Assembly: GCA_016283935.1 (NCBI GenBank) | Contig: JAEENX010000024.1 | Span: 1-45,480, forward strand | Source of the DNA: Bacilli bacterium | Lineage (GTDB): Bacteria > Bacillota_I > Bacilli_A > RF39 > UBA660 | Direction: 5' to 3' | DNA: 45,480 nt | Shown: one piece after another, positions 26,989-37,118 of the stretch | Position numbering within the stretch: position 1 is the stretch's first letter | Layout: each line of letters opens with the position of its first letter | The notes under the pieces: generated by a model | What the model was told of the DNA's origin: nothing | Databases searched by the model: none | Seen by the model: the letters and a program-made list of their open reading frames with translations, nothing else | Translations under genes and position numbers: made by a program

Positions 26989-29900
26989 ATGATGAAGAAA
27001 ATATTAAAAACAAAAGAATTCTTCTTTTTTATAGTATTTTTAATGATTCTTTCATTAAGTTCTTTTATTGCGTTTAAATTTGATAGTATTACTACCCAAA
27101 TAAGTACAGTTGCAAGAAAATTATATTTAGCAACAGTTGATGTATCAGGTATGGATATTTCTACTTTATTAATTGATGTAACAAATAGTAATACTGAATA
27201 TACAACATCATATGAGTGGAATGCTGTTGATAAAACTGAATCAAAAAATATCATATATCAAATAAATTACAAAAATAATGATGTTTCCAAAACTTATAAT
27301 TCTGGAGACTTAGAATTAAAAGTTCCGAATTTTTTATATGAATTTGAAGGCGCGACAAGTTATTACTATAATAGATACTTTCATAATATAGATATCAGTG
27401 CTGATTTATATTCATCATCAACAAAAAATTATGATTGGTCGTATAAATATACTAGTGATAGTAATTATATTATTTTTACAAATAACTATAAAATTGAGGC
27501 TAATTCGAATTTTGAAGGTAGCTTGCAAATATCATACACATTAACAGCTATTGACCTTTATAAGAGTATAAATAAGAATATTGTTACAACATTAAACAAT
27601 ACTAAATTATCAAATACTATTGTATTTAAAAGTACCACAAATAAAAGAACTTATAGCATGACACCAACTAATTCCAAAGTAGATAGTTTAGATGGACTTC
27701 CAGAGGGAGATTATATTTGGGTTAAAACGAAAATTAAAATTGATGAAACTAATAATGGTATTAGATATTTGAATAATCCAGCATTCGGCAATAATAGACC
27801 AATATTCCATTTTGATGTACCTGCAGATGTTATTATAATTGGATCAGACTTTAATGAATTGAGTAAGAATGATTCAGGTAAATATTATTCCAGTATGCTT
27901 GGATCAAGTTACTGTCAATTTCTAGATTCTATTTTTGAAGAATATTCTCTATGCGTTGGCTTAAACGATCAAACATTTTACATGGGAATTCCTAGGTCAA
28001 CATATTTCGATTCAAATATGAATTATTCAGTTTCTATGGAAGGTATATATACAAAATCAAATGCTAACAACAAAATTGACTCTGATAATGAAGGATACGA
28101 AGAGATAGCTGATGTATCTAGTACTATTAAAGTAAGTGATTATGTTTTTAATTATTCAGGACTATTGTATAAAATAGAAAAATTAAATCAAGATACAAAA
28201 ATTAATATAGTAGATGTTAAAACAAATTATTATTATACTTATTTTAATGTTAAAGGCTATAGCATTTATACTGGTACCAAATATGACTTCAAAATTGGTG
28301 ATGACTTGTTATTGTATAATAGCAGTAATGGTATAAGAAAATTGAATGACGATGAATATCATTTTGAATCAATTTCTTTTCCTGAAGGAAAAGATTATTC
28401 GTCTAGTAGTCATCCAAACATATATCAGTCTCCATGTTTAATAAATGGAAATAAGCTTCAAATAGTTTCCGAAAAATATGATGTAGATTTATATGTAAGA
28501 TATGCCAATTCTAATGAATATGTTTTATATCAATCTTTTAAAAATAAAGATATAACATTTAATAATTTTGCATCACCAGTTGTAGGATATTATTTTTATA
28601 TTCATGATGTGACAGAATCTATATATTTTAATAATCCTCAAAGAGTTGTATTAAATATTCCTAATGCTGAAAACGATTCATCTATAAGTAATTTTGATTA
28701 TTTAGAAATATATCAAAATGATAAAACTACACCAGTTAACATACCTAGTGATAGTAGTTATGGAAGTACAATTAGTAGGGATATTGTAAAAACATATGAT
28801 AATAATACATATGGTAGAAATGTACAAAGAGGTGTGGCAACAAATAATATAGATAATATAGGAAATTTTATTTCTGACTATCTTGAAATTGGTACTTTTG
28901 ATAGTAATGATGATGAGAAATATGTTTCTTCATTTGATTCGGAAATGAGTATAGGAAATTGGTCTAACATTAATTATCATTTATCGGATAATTATATAGG
29001 ATATGAAATATATAATTTACTATCTGAAGGATTGGAATTTGATTATAGCAGAGATATTACAATGAAAAGAAATACTCATTACTATTATCCTTCATCAGTC
29101 GTCAGTTATGGTAGAAAAAAAGATGGAACATATTTAACTTTAGATGAATATTATGATTTAGTTCAAAGTCATGTTTCTCACAATATTATTGAAAATTGGA
29201 ATAATACTAATAAAACTTTGATAATTACAACACTTGATTTATCTGATTCTCCGATCGACTTTAGATATGCAAGAGATATGCATGATAATGCATTTTTTGA
29301 AGATGTTGAAATATTTAATTATCCAATAAGTATCACTAAAGATAGTGTTTTGGAATATGGAAATAAAATAACAATCAAATCTTATGTTAAACCATATGGA
29401 AGTATATATTTACCATCAACAGGTACTGGTTTGACTATGCTAGATGAAGATGTAAATGATATAAATTCAAATAATGATTATACAGAACTAGTTTGGGAAA
29501 CAACAAAAAATAAAAATATTATTACATCAGCATCGTCTAATCAAGATCTAATTGTTTTTTCTAAATCTGATAAAAATAATTATGTTAGTAGTACTGGCAA
29601 TGTATCTTTAAATACTAATTATTCTTATAAATTAAGAGCTAGAAATGCTAATAATAAAATAACTAACTTGGTTATATATGATAGTATTGAAAAATATGTA
29701 AAAAAATCAGGATCATATGTACTTGCAAGTGATGGTAATGAACAATTCTATGGAACATTCCAAGGAGTAAATACATCATATGCTGAATCACAGGGATATA
29801 CTGTTAAAGTGTATTATTCTGAAAATGATAAACCTGGTTCTCTTGGAAGTGATTCCTCTTGGAAAGTATATTCATCATCAACAGATAAATCTAAAGTCAA

Positions 29901-32900
29901 ATCATTAGCATTTGAATATTTGAATTCAAGTAATAATAAAGCGGTCTTACCAGAGAATTCATTAACATATGTTGAAATAATAATGAAATCTCCAGCATCA
30001 ATAGTCGGATCTAAATATCGAACTTATAATGGTGCTTGGGTTGAATGGAATGCATTAGATACAAATGATCAAATTATTACAGATGTTGTTGGAATCAATT
30101 CGAATTCTATGGATGTATCATTACCAGCAACATTAAAAGTAAAACACTTGGAAGAAGATACTAATAAAGTTTTATCAGACGAAGAAATAACTGAGAACTT
30201 ATTATTTGGTAAAACATACACCACTTCTGAAAGTACTAATATTCCACCTAACTATGAATTTTCAAGGACAGATGGTGATGATCCAAATGGTATTATTAGT
30301 AAAGGCGTTACAGAAGTAATTTATTATTATAAAATGAAAACACCTATTGAAGAGTATGATGGTGTAGCAACTGCAACACCAATAATTGATAAAAGAACAG
30401 ATGCTGTGTCATATTATATTAAGGCTAATTATAATATCAAAGATTACTTAGGCGATTATAATTATGGTGAAAGTATAGAATTGCCATATGAAATAGATTT
30501 AAGTAAATCCGACTTAGATGGTGGAACATATAATTCTAATACTAAAGAAATAACATGGAAAAAAAATTTAGTAATTGATACTATGGATAAACATGAATAT
30601 GATGTTGAACATAGCGTATCAGTTGTATACAATAATCTTCAAATTGATGTTACTGAATTAAAAGTTGGTCTTAGATATGGGTATACTTATCATACTGATA
30701 GCAGTTATTCAAAAGGAAGTCAAATTTTTAGAACAACTCAAATAAATGAAAAGTATAAAATAACAGTAAAACATTTAGAAAATGGAACAAATAATGTAGT
30801 AGCTCCAGAAGAAACTTATTATAAATATTATAATGAAGAATATGAATATGGAATAAGTTCATCATTACCTGGTAACTATCAACTTAAAACAAGACCAAGT
30901 AATTATAAAGGCAATGTACTAGCTGAATCTACAACAATAACATACTTATATGAAAAGAAGACACCTGTGTTAACAAATACAACTTCAATAACAGGAACTG
31001 ATACTATAGATAATAGAACAAAACCTGTTACATATAATATAAGTAGTACATCAACAGTAAAAGATTTTATAGGATCAGGAACAGTAACTGATGTAATAAC
31101 ACTTCCATATGAGATAGATACAACAAAGTCTAATCTATCAGGTGGAACATATAATAATTCGACAAAGAAGATAACATGGACTAAATCATATGAAGTTACA
31201 ACAGCAGATACGAATACAGTAACTACATCACATGAAATAAGTGTAGTGTATAAGAATATACCAATAAGTGTATTAAATATATCTGCAAATTATGCAAGTA
31301 CAATTTCAAATGACTTAGGTAATAAGTCGTCAAGTGCTATTAAATCAACAGAGATCAAAGAAAAGTATAAGATAACAGTAAAACACTTAGAAAATGGAAC
31401 AAATAATGTTGTAGCACCAGAAGAAACTTATTATAAGTATTACAATGAATCATATGAATATGGAATAAGCTCTGAGTTACCTGGCAACTATAAATTAAAA
31501 ACAAGACCAGATAATTATAAAGGTAATGTATTATCAGAAGAAACTGTAATAACATACTTATATGAAAAGAAGAATCCAAACTTAACAAGTAATGTTACAC
31601 TTACATCAACTGATGTAATTGAGCATAGAGTAGATGCAGTTACATATAATGTAAGTAGTACTTCTACTGTTAAGGATTTCATAGGATCTGGAACAGTAAC
31701 AGATGTAATAACACTTCCATATGAAATAGATTTAACAAAATCTAACCTAGATGGAGGAACATACAATTCATCTACTAAGAAAATTACATGGACTAAATCA
31801 TATGAAGCTGCAACAGCAGATACAAATGCAGTAAATACATCACATGAAATAAGTTTAGTATATAAGAATATACCAATAAGCGTATTAGATATATCAGCTA
31901 ACTATGAAAGTACTATTTCAAATGAATTAGGAACTATGTCTTCTAATAAAGAAGTATCAACTGAGATAAAAGAAAAATATAAGTTGATAGTAAAACATTT
32001 AGAATATGGAACTAATAAAGTATTAGCGGACGATGATGTATTTGAAAAATATTACAATGAATCTTATGAAGTAGGTATATCAGCAAACTTACCTGGTAAT
32101 TATAAGTTGAAAACAAGACCAAGTAATTATAAAGGTAATATATTAGCAGAAGAAACAATTGTAACTTATTTATATGAAAAGAAAACACCTATATTAAATG
32201 GAAATGTTAATATAACAGGAGTAGAATCTATAGATAATAGATTTAATCCAATTGATTATAAGATAACATATAATGGATCAGTTAAAGATTTAATAGGTGA
32301 GTATAATTCAAATATAGTAATTGAACTACCATATGAAATAGATTTATCAAAATCTAATCTAGATGGAGGAACATATAATTCAAGTAATAAAACTATTACA
32401 TGGAATAATGTTGATTCAACAACAAGTATAGATAAGAAAGATATATCATATGAATATAATATAGAAGTAGTATATAAAGATGTACCAATTAGTACAAAGA
32501 AATATGAAGTAAAAGCAACAACAACTTTATCAGCAGAAAAAGAAAATATTATAAGTGAATCTTTAAATACTATAAATGTATTAGAAAAATATAAATTAGT
32601 TGTTAAACACTTACAATATGAAACAAATAAAGTATTAGCTACTGAAGAAACATACTATAAGTTATATGATGAAGAATATAATACAAGCCCTTCATCAGAA
32701 GTAACTGATAATTATACTTTAAAGATAACACCAAGTAATTATCGAGGAAGTATAAAATCTGAAGAGACAGTTGTTACATATTACTATGAAATGATAGATT
32801 CGGATTTAATAACAAATATCAATGTTGAATGTCCTGAGGTAATAAGTGAAGTAGATGAAGAAGTAAATATCAAAATAACTTATAAATTTACAACAAAAGA

Positions 32901-33555
32901 TTACTTAGGGGAATCTAAGGTAATAATAAACGATGTATTACCATATGATATAGATGAATCTAAATCATATCTAGATGGAGGAACATACGATTCTTCAACT
33001 AAAACAATTACATGGGTAATAGATGACATCGTTGAAAACTTAGAATCTACGGAAAAAGAATATACAAAAGGTATAAAGATAGTATTTATAGATGCTAAAG
33101 TAAATGAACCTATTGTAAATAATGTATCTGGAAGTGTAATACTTGAAAATAATTCTAATACTAAAGAAACATCAGGAATAACTGATGTAAAAGTATATAG
33201 AAATATAATAGTTAAATATTTAGATGTGGATACGAATGAATCAATAAGTGAAGATACAATCTTTAATGCTTTAGTTGGTGAAAGCTATACTCCAGTAGCT
33301 AAAACTATTGAAGATTATTCTTTAGTATCAAAACCAGATAATGATAACTATGTTATTACAGTTAATAATCAAACTCTCACTTATAAATACAAGAAGAGAG
33401 TAAAGGAAGTAGCAAAAGAAGAAATATCAAAAGTTGATGAAAATCCTCAAACTGGAGAGTTTAAAGCTTACTATTTGTTATTGATTCCAATTACTATATT
33501 TATAGTTATATTAGTTAGAATAAGTAAACGTAATATATTTAAAAGATATGTATAA
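26989..33555 (+). CDS. giant MucBP-repeat surface protein with NPQTG sorting signal
   Basis: The product is 2188 residues. A signal peptide (basic start, hydrophobic core about residues 9-27) leads to a region of about 1040 residues with beta-rich, Ser/Asn/Tyr-rich sequence that I do not recognise. Six MucBP-like domains then alternate with five domains of about 130 residues sharing LPYEIDLSKSNLDGGTYN and K-x-I-T-W motifs. The C-terminus has NPQTG at 2152-2156, a hydrophobic helix and a basic tail: a sortase anchor. Such proteins bind mucus or host surfaces. The ATG at 26989 has GAGG six bases upstream; a TTG at 26977 is less likely. No sortase gene is in the window. Confidence 0.9.
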   Translation: MMKKILKTKEFFFFIVFLMILSLSSFIAFKFDSITTQISTVARKLYLATVDVSGMDISTLLIDVTNSNTEYTTSYEWNAVDKTESKNIIYQINYKNNDVSKTYNSGDLELKVPNFLYEFEGATSYYYNRYFHNIDISADLYSSSTKNYDWSYKYTSDSNYIIFTNNYKIEANSNFEGSLQISYTLTAIDLYKSINKNIVTTLNNTKLSNTIVFKSTTNKRTYSMTPTNSKVDSLDGLPEGDYIWVKTKIKIDETNNGIRYLNNPAFGNNRPIFHFDVPADVIIIGSDFNELSKNDSGKYYSSMLGSSYCQFLDSIFEEYSLCVGLNDQTFYMGIPRSTYFDSNMNYSVSMEGIYTKSNANNKIDSDNEGYEEIADVSSTIKVSDYVFNYSGLLYKIEKLNQDTKINIVDVKTNYYYTYFNVKGYSIYTGTKYDFKIGDDLLLYNSSNGIRKLNDDEYHFESISFPEGKDYSSSSHPNIYQSPCLINGNKLQIVSEKYDVDLYVRYANSNEYVLYQSFKNKDITFNNFASPVVGYYFYIHDVTESIYFNNPQRVVLNIPNAENDSSISNFDYLEIYQNDKTTPVNIPSDSSYGSTISRDIVKTYDNNTYGRNVQRGVATNNIDNIGNFISDYLEIGTFDSNDDEKYVSSFDSEMSIGNWSNINYHLSDNYIGYEIYNLLSEGLEFDYSRDITMKRNTHYYYPSSVVSYGRKKDGTYLTLDEYYDLVQSHVSHNIIENWNNTNKTLIITTLDLSDSPIDFRYARDMHDNAFFEDVEIFNYPISITKDSVLEYGNKITIKSYVKPYGSIYLPSTGTGLTMLDEDVNDINSNNDYTELVWETTKNKNIITSASSNQDLIVFSKSDKNNYVSSTGNVSLNTNYSYKLRARNANNKITNLVIYDSIEKYVKKSGSYVLASDGNEQFYGTFQGVNTSYAESQGYTVKVYYSENDKPGSLGSDSSWKVYSSSTDKSKVKSLAFEYLNSSNNKAVLPENSLTYVEIIMKSPASIVGSKYRTYNGAWVEWNALDTNDQIITDVVGINSNSMDVSLPATLKVKHLEEDTNKVLSDEEITENLLFGKTYTTSESTNIPPNYEFSRTDGDDPNGIISKGVTEVIYYYKMKTPIEEYDGVATATPIIDKRTDAVSYYIKANYNIKDYLGDYNYGESIELPYEIDLSKSDLDGGTYNSNTKEITWKKNLVIDTMDKHEYDVEHSVSVVYNNLQIDVTELKVGLRYGYTYHTDSSYSKGSQIFRTTQINEKYKITVKHLENGTNNVVAPEETYYKYYNEEYEYGISSSLPGNYQLKTRPSNYKGNVLAESTTITYLYEKKTPVLTNTTSITGTDTIDNRTKPVTYNISSTSTVKDFIGSGTVTDVITLPYEIDTTKSNLSGGTYNNSTKKITWTKSYEVTTADTNTVTTSHEISVVYKNIPISVLNISANYASTISNDLGNKSSSAIKSTEIKEKYKITVKHLENGTNNVVAPEETYYKYYNESYEYGISSELPGNYKLKTRPDNYKGNVLSEETVITYLYEKKNPNLTSNVTLTSTDVIEHRVDAVTYNVSSTSTVKDFIGSGTVTDVITLPYEIDLTKSNLDGGTYNSSTKKITWTKSYEAATADTNAVNTSHEISLVYKNIPISVLDISANYESTISNELGTMSSNKEVSTEIKEKYKLIVKHLEYGTNKVLADDDVFEKYYNESYEVGISANLPGNYKLKTRPSNYKGNILAEETIVTYLYEKKTPILNGNVNITGVESIDNRFNPIDYKITYNGSVKDLIGEYNSNIVIELPYEIDLSKSNLDGGTYNSSNKTITWNNVDSTTSIDKKDISYEYNIEVVYKDVPISTKKYEVKATTTLSAEKENIISESLNTINVLEKYKLVVKHLQYETNKVLATEETYYKLYDEEYNTSPSSEVTDNYTLKITPSNYRGSIKSEETVVTYYYEMIDSDLITNINVECPEVISEVDEEVNIKITYKFTTKDYLGESKVIINDVLPYDIDESKSYLDGGTYDSSTKTITWVIDDIVENLESTEKEYTKGIKIVFIDAKVNEPIVNNVSGSVILENNSNTKETSGITDVKVYRNIIVKYLDVDTNESISEDTIFNALVGESYTPVAKTIEDYSLVSKPDNDNYVITVNNQTLTYKYKKRVKEVAKEEISKVDENPQTGEFKAYYLLLIPITIFIVILVRISKRNIFKRYV
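30130..33400 (+). repeat. tandem MucBP repeat array, period about 610 bases
   Basis: MucBP-like units start near 30130, 30754, 31363, 31975, 32584 and 33199. Each runs about 70 codons (pattern V-K-H-L-E-x-x-T-N-x-V...Y-N-x-x-Y...P-G-N-Y-x-L-K-T-R-P-x-N-Y-K-G...V-x-T-Y-x-Y-E), followed by a spacer domain of about 130 codons. Units two and three are nearly identical in DNA and protein, and the outer ones are more divergent. That pattern suggests recent duplication in the middle of the array. Confidence 0.88.
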
Positions 33556-33574
33556 TACATATCTTTTTTTATAT
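33541..33574 (+). terminator. terminator of the surface protein gene
   Basis: AAAAGATATGT (33541-33551), loop ATAAT holding most of the stop codon, ACATATCTTTT (33557-33567), then Ts. Confidence 0.92.
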
Positions 33575-33600
33575 ATTTTTAACAAAATTAGCAAAACCTA

Positions 33601-33629
33601 TTGACAAGTGCTAATTATGATACTATTAT
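33601..33629 (+). promoter_or_regulatory. promoter of the hrcA-dnaJ operon
   Basis: TTGACA (33601-33606), 17 bases, TATTAT (33624-33629). Transcription would start near 33636, inside the CIRCE element. Confidence 0.85.
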
Positions 33630-33633
33630 TATA

Positions 33634-33660
33634 TTAGCACTAAAAAAAGAAGAGTGCCAG
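33634..33660 (+). promoter_or_regulatory. CIRCE operator (HrcA binding site)
   Basis: TTAGCACTA (33634-33642), nine bases, GAGTGCCAG (33652-33660). The consensus is TTAGCACTC-N9-GAGTGCTAA, so the left arm matches 8 of 9 and the right arm 7 of 9. HrcA binding here would repress the chaperone operon until heat stress. The right arm runs into the AGGA ribosome site of hrcA. A further GTGCTAA sits upstream at 33608-33614. Confidence 0.9.
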
Positions 33661-33671
33661 GATGTGGTTAT

Positions 33672-34673
33672 ATGGGTGAAAGAAAAGAAGAACTATTAAG
33701 ATGTATAGTAGAAGAATACATCAAAACATTTAATCCTGTTCCGTCTAAAGACTTAGTTGAAAAATTCAAATGTTCTTCAGCTACAATAAGAAATGATATG
33801 GCTGAACTTGAAAAACTAGGACTTCTAGAAAAGGAACATACTTCAAGTGGTAGAATACCATCTGAAAAAGGATATAAATATTATGTTGATAATTTAATGA
33901 AACCAAAAGAATTAACTGGTGAAGATGTATTAAAATTACAAACTATATTAAATAATAATCAATTAGTAATATCTGATGCAGTTCAACAATGTATGGAAAT
34001 AATAAGTGATATTACACATTATACAAGTGTAGTAATTGGACCAAATAAAAATGATTCAACACTTAAACAAATTAGTATTATTCCATTGGATGATGCAGAA
34101 GATAGTAAAAGAGTATTAGCTATATTAGTTACTAATCAAGGATTAGTAGAAAATAAACAATTTAATATAGCAAGTGATATTGATTTAAATGAGTTATTAA
34201 AAACTTGTGAAATAATCAATAAAGCATTAGTAGATACTCCAATTGATAAGATTCAAGAAAGACTTGAGTTAGATATCAAACCAAAGATTAGAACAGTTAT
34301 TAATAGATATGAAGAAGTAGTATCTTTCTTCAATAATGCATTTAGAGATTTCGCTATTGATAAAACTGATGTAGTATTTGGTGGTAAAACTAATTTACTA
34401 GATTATAAAGAATATGAAGAACCAGATAAATTAAAAGAAATGATTTCTAAATTAGAAGATCAAGAATTAGTTAAACACATTGATACAAATGATTCTGATG
34501 TAAAAGTTTACATTGGAGATGAAACTGAATTTGACCCAGATGTAACAATTATTAAAACACATTATAAAGTAGACAATGATGAAGGTACACTTGCTATCAT
34601 AGGTCCAAAGAGAATGGAATATGATAAAGTAGTTACATTATTAAACTTCTTAAAGGATTACATTGAAAAATAG
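33672..34673 (+). CDS. hrcA: heat-inducible transcription repressor HrcA
   Basis: The 333-residue product has an N-terminal winged helix (residues 1-75; SSATIRNDMAELEKLGLLEKEHTSSGRIPSEKGYKYYVD is the family hallmark) followed by the GAF-like dimerisation domain. It represses its own operon through CIRCE. The ATG at 33672 begins MGERKEELLRCIVEEYI, in line with the usual start; the in-frame GTG at 33654 lies inside CIRCE. Its stop is within the grpE ribosome site TAGGTGATA. Confidence 0.95.
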   Translation: MGERKEELLRCIVEEYIKTFNPVPSKDLVEKFKCSSATIRNDMAELEKLGLLEKEHTSSGRIPSEKGYKYYVDNLMKPKELTGEDVLKLQTILNNNQLVISDAVQQCMEIISDITHYTSVVIGPNKNDSTLKQISIIPLDDAEDSKRVLAILVTNQGLVENKQFNIASDIDLNELLKTCEIINKALVDTPIDKIQERLELDIKPKIRTVINRYEEVVSFFNNAFRDFAIDKTDVVFGGKTNLLDYKEYEEPDKLKEMISKLEDQELVKHIDTNDSDVKVYIGDETEFDPDVTIIKTHYKVDNDEGTLAIIGPKRMEYDKVVTLLNFLKDYIEK

Positions 34674-34681
34674 GTGATAAT

Positions 34682-35212
34682 ATGACTGAAGAAAATAAAG
34701 AATTAAAAAAAGAAATAAAAGAAGAGAAAAAAGAAATTAAAAAAGATAAAAAAATATTAGAAGAATTTAAAGAACAAATAGAAGTTTTAAACAATAGTCT
34801 ACAAGAAGAAAAAGAAAAAAGTATGCGTATACAAGCTGAAATGATTAATTTCAAGCAAAGAAAAGAATTAGAAGTAGCTAACATGTATAAATATGCTAAT
34901 GAAGATATCTTAAAACAATTATTATTAATATCAGATAACTTCGAAAGAGCATTAGCTATGGAAAATGAAGAAAATAAAGAATTCTTAAAAGGATTCAGAA
35001 TGATATATCAATCTATAAGAGATATATTAGATAAAAATGAAGTCACTGAAATAAGTGAATTAAATGTTGAATTTGATCCTGCAATACATCAAGCTGTTTT
35101 AACTGAAAAGAAAGAAGGAGTTAAAGAAGGCTTAGTAATAGATGTATTACAAAAAGGTTATAAATATAAAGATAGAGTACTTAGACCAGCTATGGTTAAA
35201 GTATCTGAATAA
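34682..35212 (+). CDS. grpE: nucleotide exchange factor GrpE
   Basis: The 176-residue product has a long charged coiled coil (residues 1-65, dominated by Lys and Glu), then the conserved dimer helix around AEMINFKQRKELE and the C-terminal beta domain with NEVTEISELNVEFDPAIHQAV and the final VLQKGYKYKDRVLRPAMVKVSE. It promotes ADP release from DnaK. It lies eight bases after hrcA. Confidence 0.95.
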   Translation: MTEENKELKKEIKEEKKEIKKDKKILEEFKEQIEVLNNSLQEEKEKSMRIQAEMINFKQRKELEVANMYKYANEDILKQLLLISDNFERALAMENEENKEFLKGFRMIYQSIRDILDKNEVTEISELNVEFDPAIHQAVLTEKKEGVKEGLVIDVLQKGYKYKDRVLRPAMVKVSE

Positions 35213-35233
35213 TAAGAAAGAGGGAATTATATT

Positions 35234-37051
35234 ATGGCAAAAATTATAGGTATTGACTTAGGTACAACAAACAGTTGTGTATCAGTTCTTGAAGGTGGTA
35301 CTCCAACTGTAATTACAAATGCTGAAGGAGAAAGAACAACTCCATCAGTTGTAGCATTTAAAAATGGAGATGAAATCGTTGGTGTTCAAGCTAAAAGACA
35401 AGCAGTAACAAACGCTGATAACACTATTTCATCAATTAAAAGATTAATGGGTTCTGGAGAAAAGGTTAAAGCTAATGGAAAATCTTATACTCCAGAAGAA
35501 ATTTCAGCAAAGATCTTAATGAAATTAAAATCTGATGCTGAAGCTTATTTAGGAGAAAAAGTAACTAAAGCAGTTATTACTGTTCCAGCTTACTTTAATG
35601 ATGCTCAAAGACAAGCTACTAAGAATGCAGGTAAGATTGCAGGATTAGAAGTTGAAAGAATTGTAAACGAACCAACTGCTGCTGCATTAGCATATGGTTT
35701 AGATAAACAAGACAAAACACAAACTATCTTAGTATATGACTTAGGTGGTGGTACATTCGACGTATCTATCCTTGAATTAGGTGATGGTGTATTTGAAGTT
35801 AAATCTACAAGTGGTAACAACCATTTAGGTGGAGATGATTTCGATAAGAGAGTATCTGACTACTTAGTTGAAGAAATTAAGAAAGAAACAAAAGCTGATA
35901 TTAAAAATGATAATATGGCAATGCAAAGAGTTAAAGATGAAGCTGAAAAAGCTAAGAAGGCATTATCTTCATCTACAACTACAACAATTAGTTTACCATT
36001 CATCGCTCAAGTTGATGGACAACCAGTAAACTTCGAAACAGATTTAACAAAAGCTAAATTTGAAGATTTAAATAAAGACTTATTTGATTCTACATTAGAT
36101 TCAGTAAGAAAAGCATTATCTGATGCTAACTTAAAAGCATCTGATATTGATCAAGTTGTATTAGTTGGTGGTTCTTCAAGAATTCCATATATTCAAGAAA
36201 TCGTTAAGAAAGAATTAGGAAAAGAACCAAATAAATCAGTTAACCCTGATGAAGTAGTTGCTATGGGTGCTGCTATTCAAGGTGGTGTATTAACTGGTGA
36301 AGTTGAAGACTTAGTATTACTAGATGTTACTCCATTATCATTAGGACTTGAAACATTAGGTAATGTTATGACAGTATTAATTCCAAGAAATACAACTATT
36401 CCTACAAGTAAATCACAAGTATTCTCAACTGCAGTTGATAATCAACCAGCTGTTGATGTACATGTATTACAAGGTGAAAGACCAATGGCTTCAGACAATA
36501 AGACATTAGGAAACTTCCAATTAACTGATATTCCTCCAGCAAGAAGAGGAGTACCTCAAATTGAAGTTACATTTGATATTGATGCAAATGGTATCGTTAA
36601 TGTTAAAGCTAAAGATTTAGGAACTGGTAAAGAACAAAAGATTACTATTACAAGTAATACAAACTTATCAGATGAAGAAATCGATAAGATGATGAAAGAA
36701 GCAGAAGCTAACAAAGAAGCTGATGAAAAACGTAAAGCAATGGCTGATGCTAAGAATGACGCTGATCAAGCAATCTTCGCTGCTGAAGGTGCTATCAGAG
36801 ATTTAGGTGAAAAATTAACTGACGATGAAAAGAAAGATGTTGAAGATAAGATTCAAGCATTAAAAGACGTTGTTGGAAAAGATTCATCTACAGTTGATGA
36901 AATTAAAGATAAGACTAAAGAATTACAAGATAAAGCTATGGAATTAGCTGGACGTGTATATCAAGAAGCTCAAGCTGCTAACCAAGGAGCACAAGCAGAT
37001 GCAAGTGCAAATGGTGGAGCTGAAGAAGCTGAATTTGTTGATAAAAAATAA
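35234..37051 (+). CDS. dnaK: chaperone DnaK (Hsp70)
   Basis: The 605-residue product has the phosphate-binding start [30 protein letters not shown], and [14 protein letters not shown] in the ATPase domain. The linker [14 protein letters not shown] leads to the peptide-binding domain. The C-terminal lid is helical and ends in EEAEFVDKK. It lacks the extra segment of Gram-negative DnaK in the ATPase domain, as in Firmicutes. It works with GrpE and DnaJ in this operon. Confidence 0.98.
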   Translation: MAKIIGIDLGTTNSCVSVLEGGTPTVITNAEGERTTPSVVAFKNGDEIVGVQAKRQAVTNADNTISSIKRLMGSGEKVKANGKSYTPEEISAKILMKLKSDAEAYLGEKVTKAVITVPAYFNDAQRQATKNAGKIAGLEVERIVNEPTAAALAYGLDKQDKTQTILVYDLGGGTFDVSILELGDGVFEVKSTSGNNHLGGDDFDKRVSDYLVEEIKKETKADIKNDNMAMQRVKDEAEKAKKALSSSTTTTISLPFIAQVDGQPVNFETDLTKAKFEDLNKDLFDSTLDSVRKALSDANLKASDIDQVVLVGGSSRIPYIQEIVKKELGKEPNKSVNPDEVVAMGAAIQGGVLTGEVEDLVLLDVTPLSLGLETLGNVMTVLIPRNTTIPTSKSQVFSTAVDNQPAVDVHVLQGERPMASDNKTLGNFQLTDIPPARRGVPQIEVTFDIDANGIVNVKAKDLGTGKEQKITITSNTNLSDEEIDKMMKEAEANKEADEKRKAMADAKNDADQAIFAAEGAIRDLGEKLTDDEKKDVEDKIQALKDVVGKDSSTVDEIKDKTKELQDKAMELAGRVYQEAQAANQGAQADASANGGAEEAEFVDKK

Positions 37052-37060
37052 TATATAATT

Positions 37061-37097
37061 ACATTAAAAGTTCTAGGCGACTAGAACTTTTAAATGT
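37061..37097 (+). other. long hairpin between dnaK and pepF
   Basis: AAAAGTTCTAG (37066-37076), GNRA-type loop GCGA, CTAGAACTTTT (37081-37091). Outer pairs ACATT and AAATGT extend it with one bulge. The 3' side has only four Ts followed by AAA. It is therefore a weak terminator at best; partial attenuation, mRNA processing or stabilisation of dnaK mRNA are alternatives. Confidence 0.8.
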
Positions 37098-37118
37098 ATA
37101 TAAGAAAGAGGAATACTC

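Noticed and set aside
29410-29424. LPSTG pentapeptide inside the surface protein (residues 808-812)
   Set aside because: No hydrophobic helix or basic tail follows; the true anchor is NPQTG at the C-terminus.
30130-33400. Repeat array considered as CRISPR or satellite DNA
   Set aside because: Repeats are in frame, about 610 bases long and encode MucBP domains; there are no short identical repeats with unique spacers.
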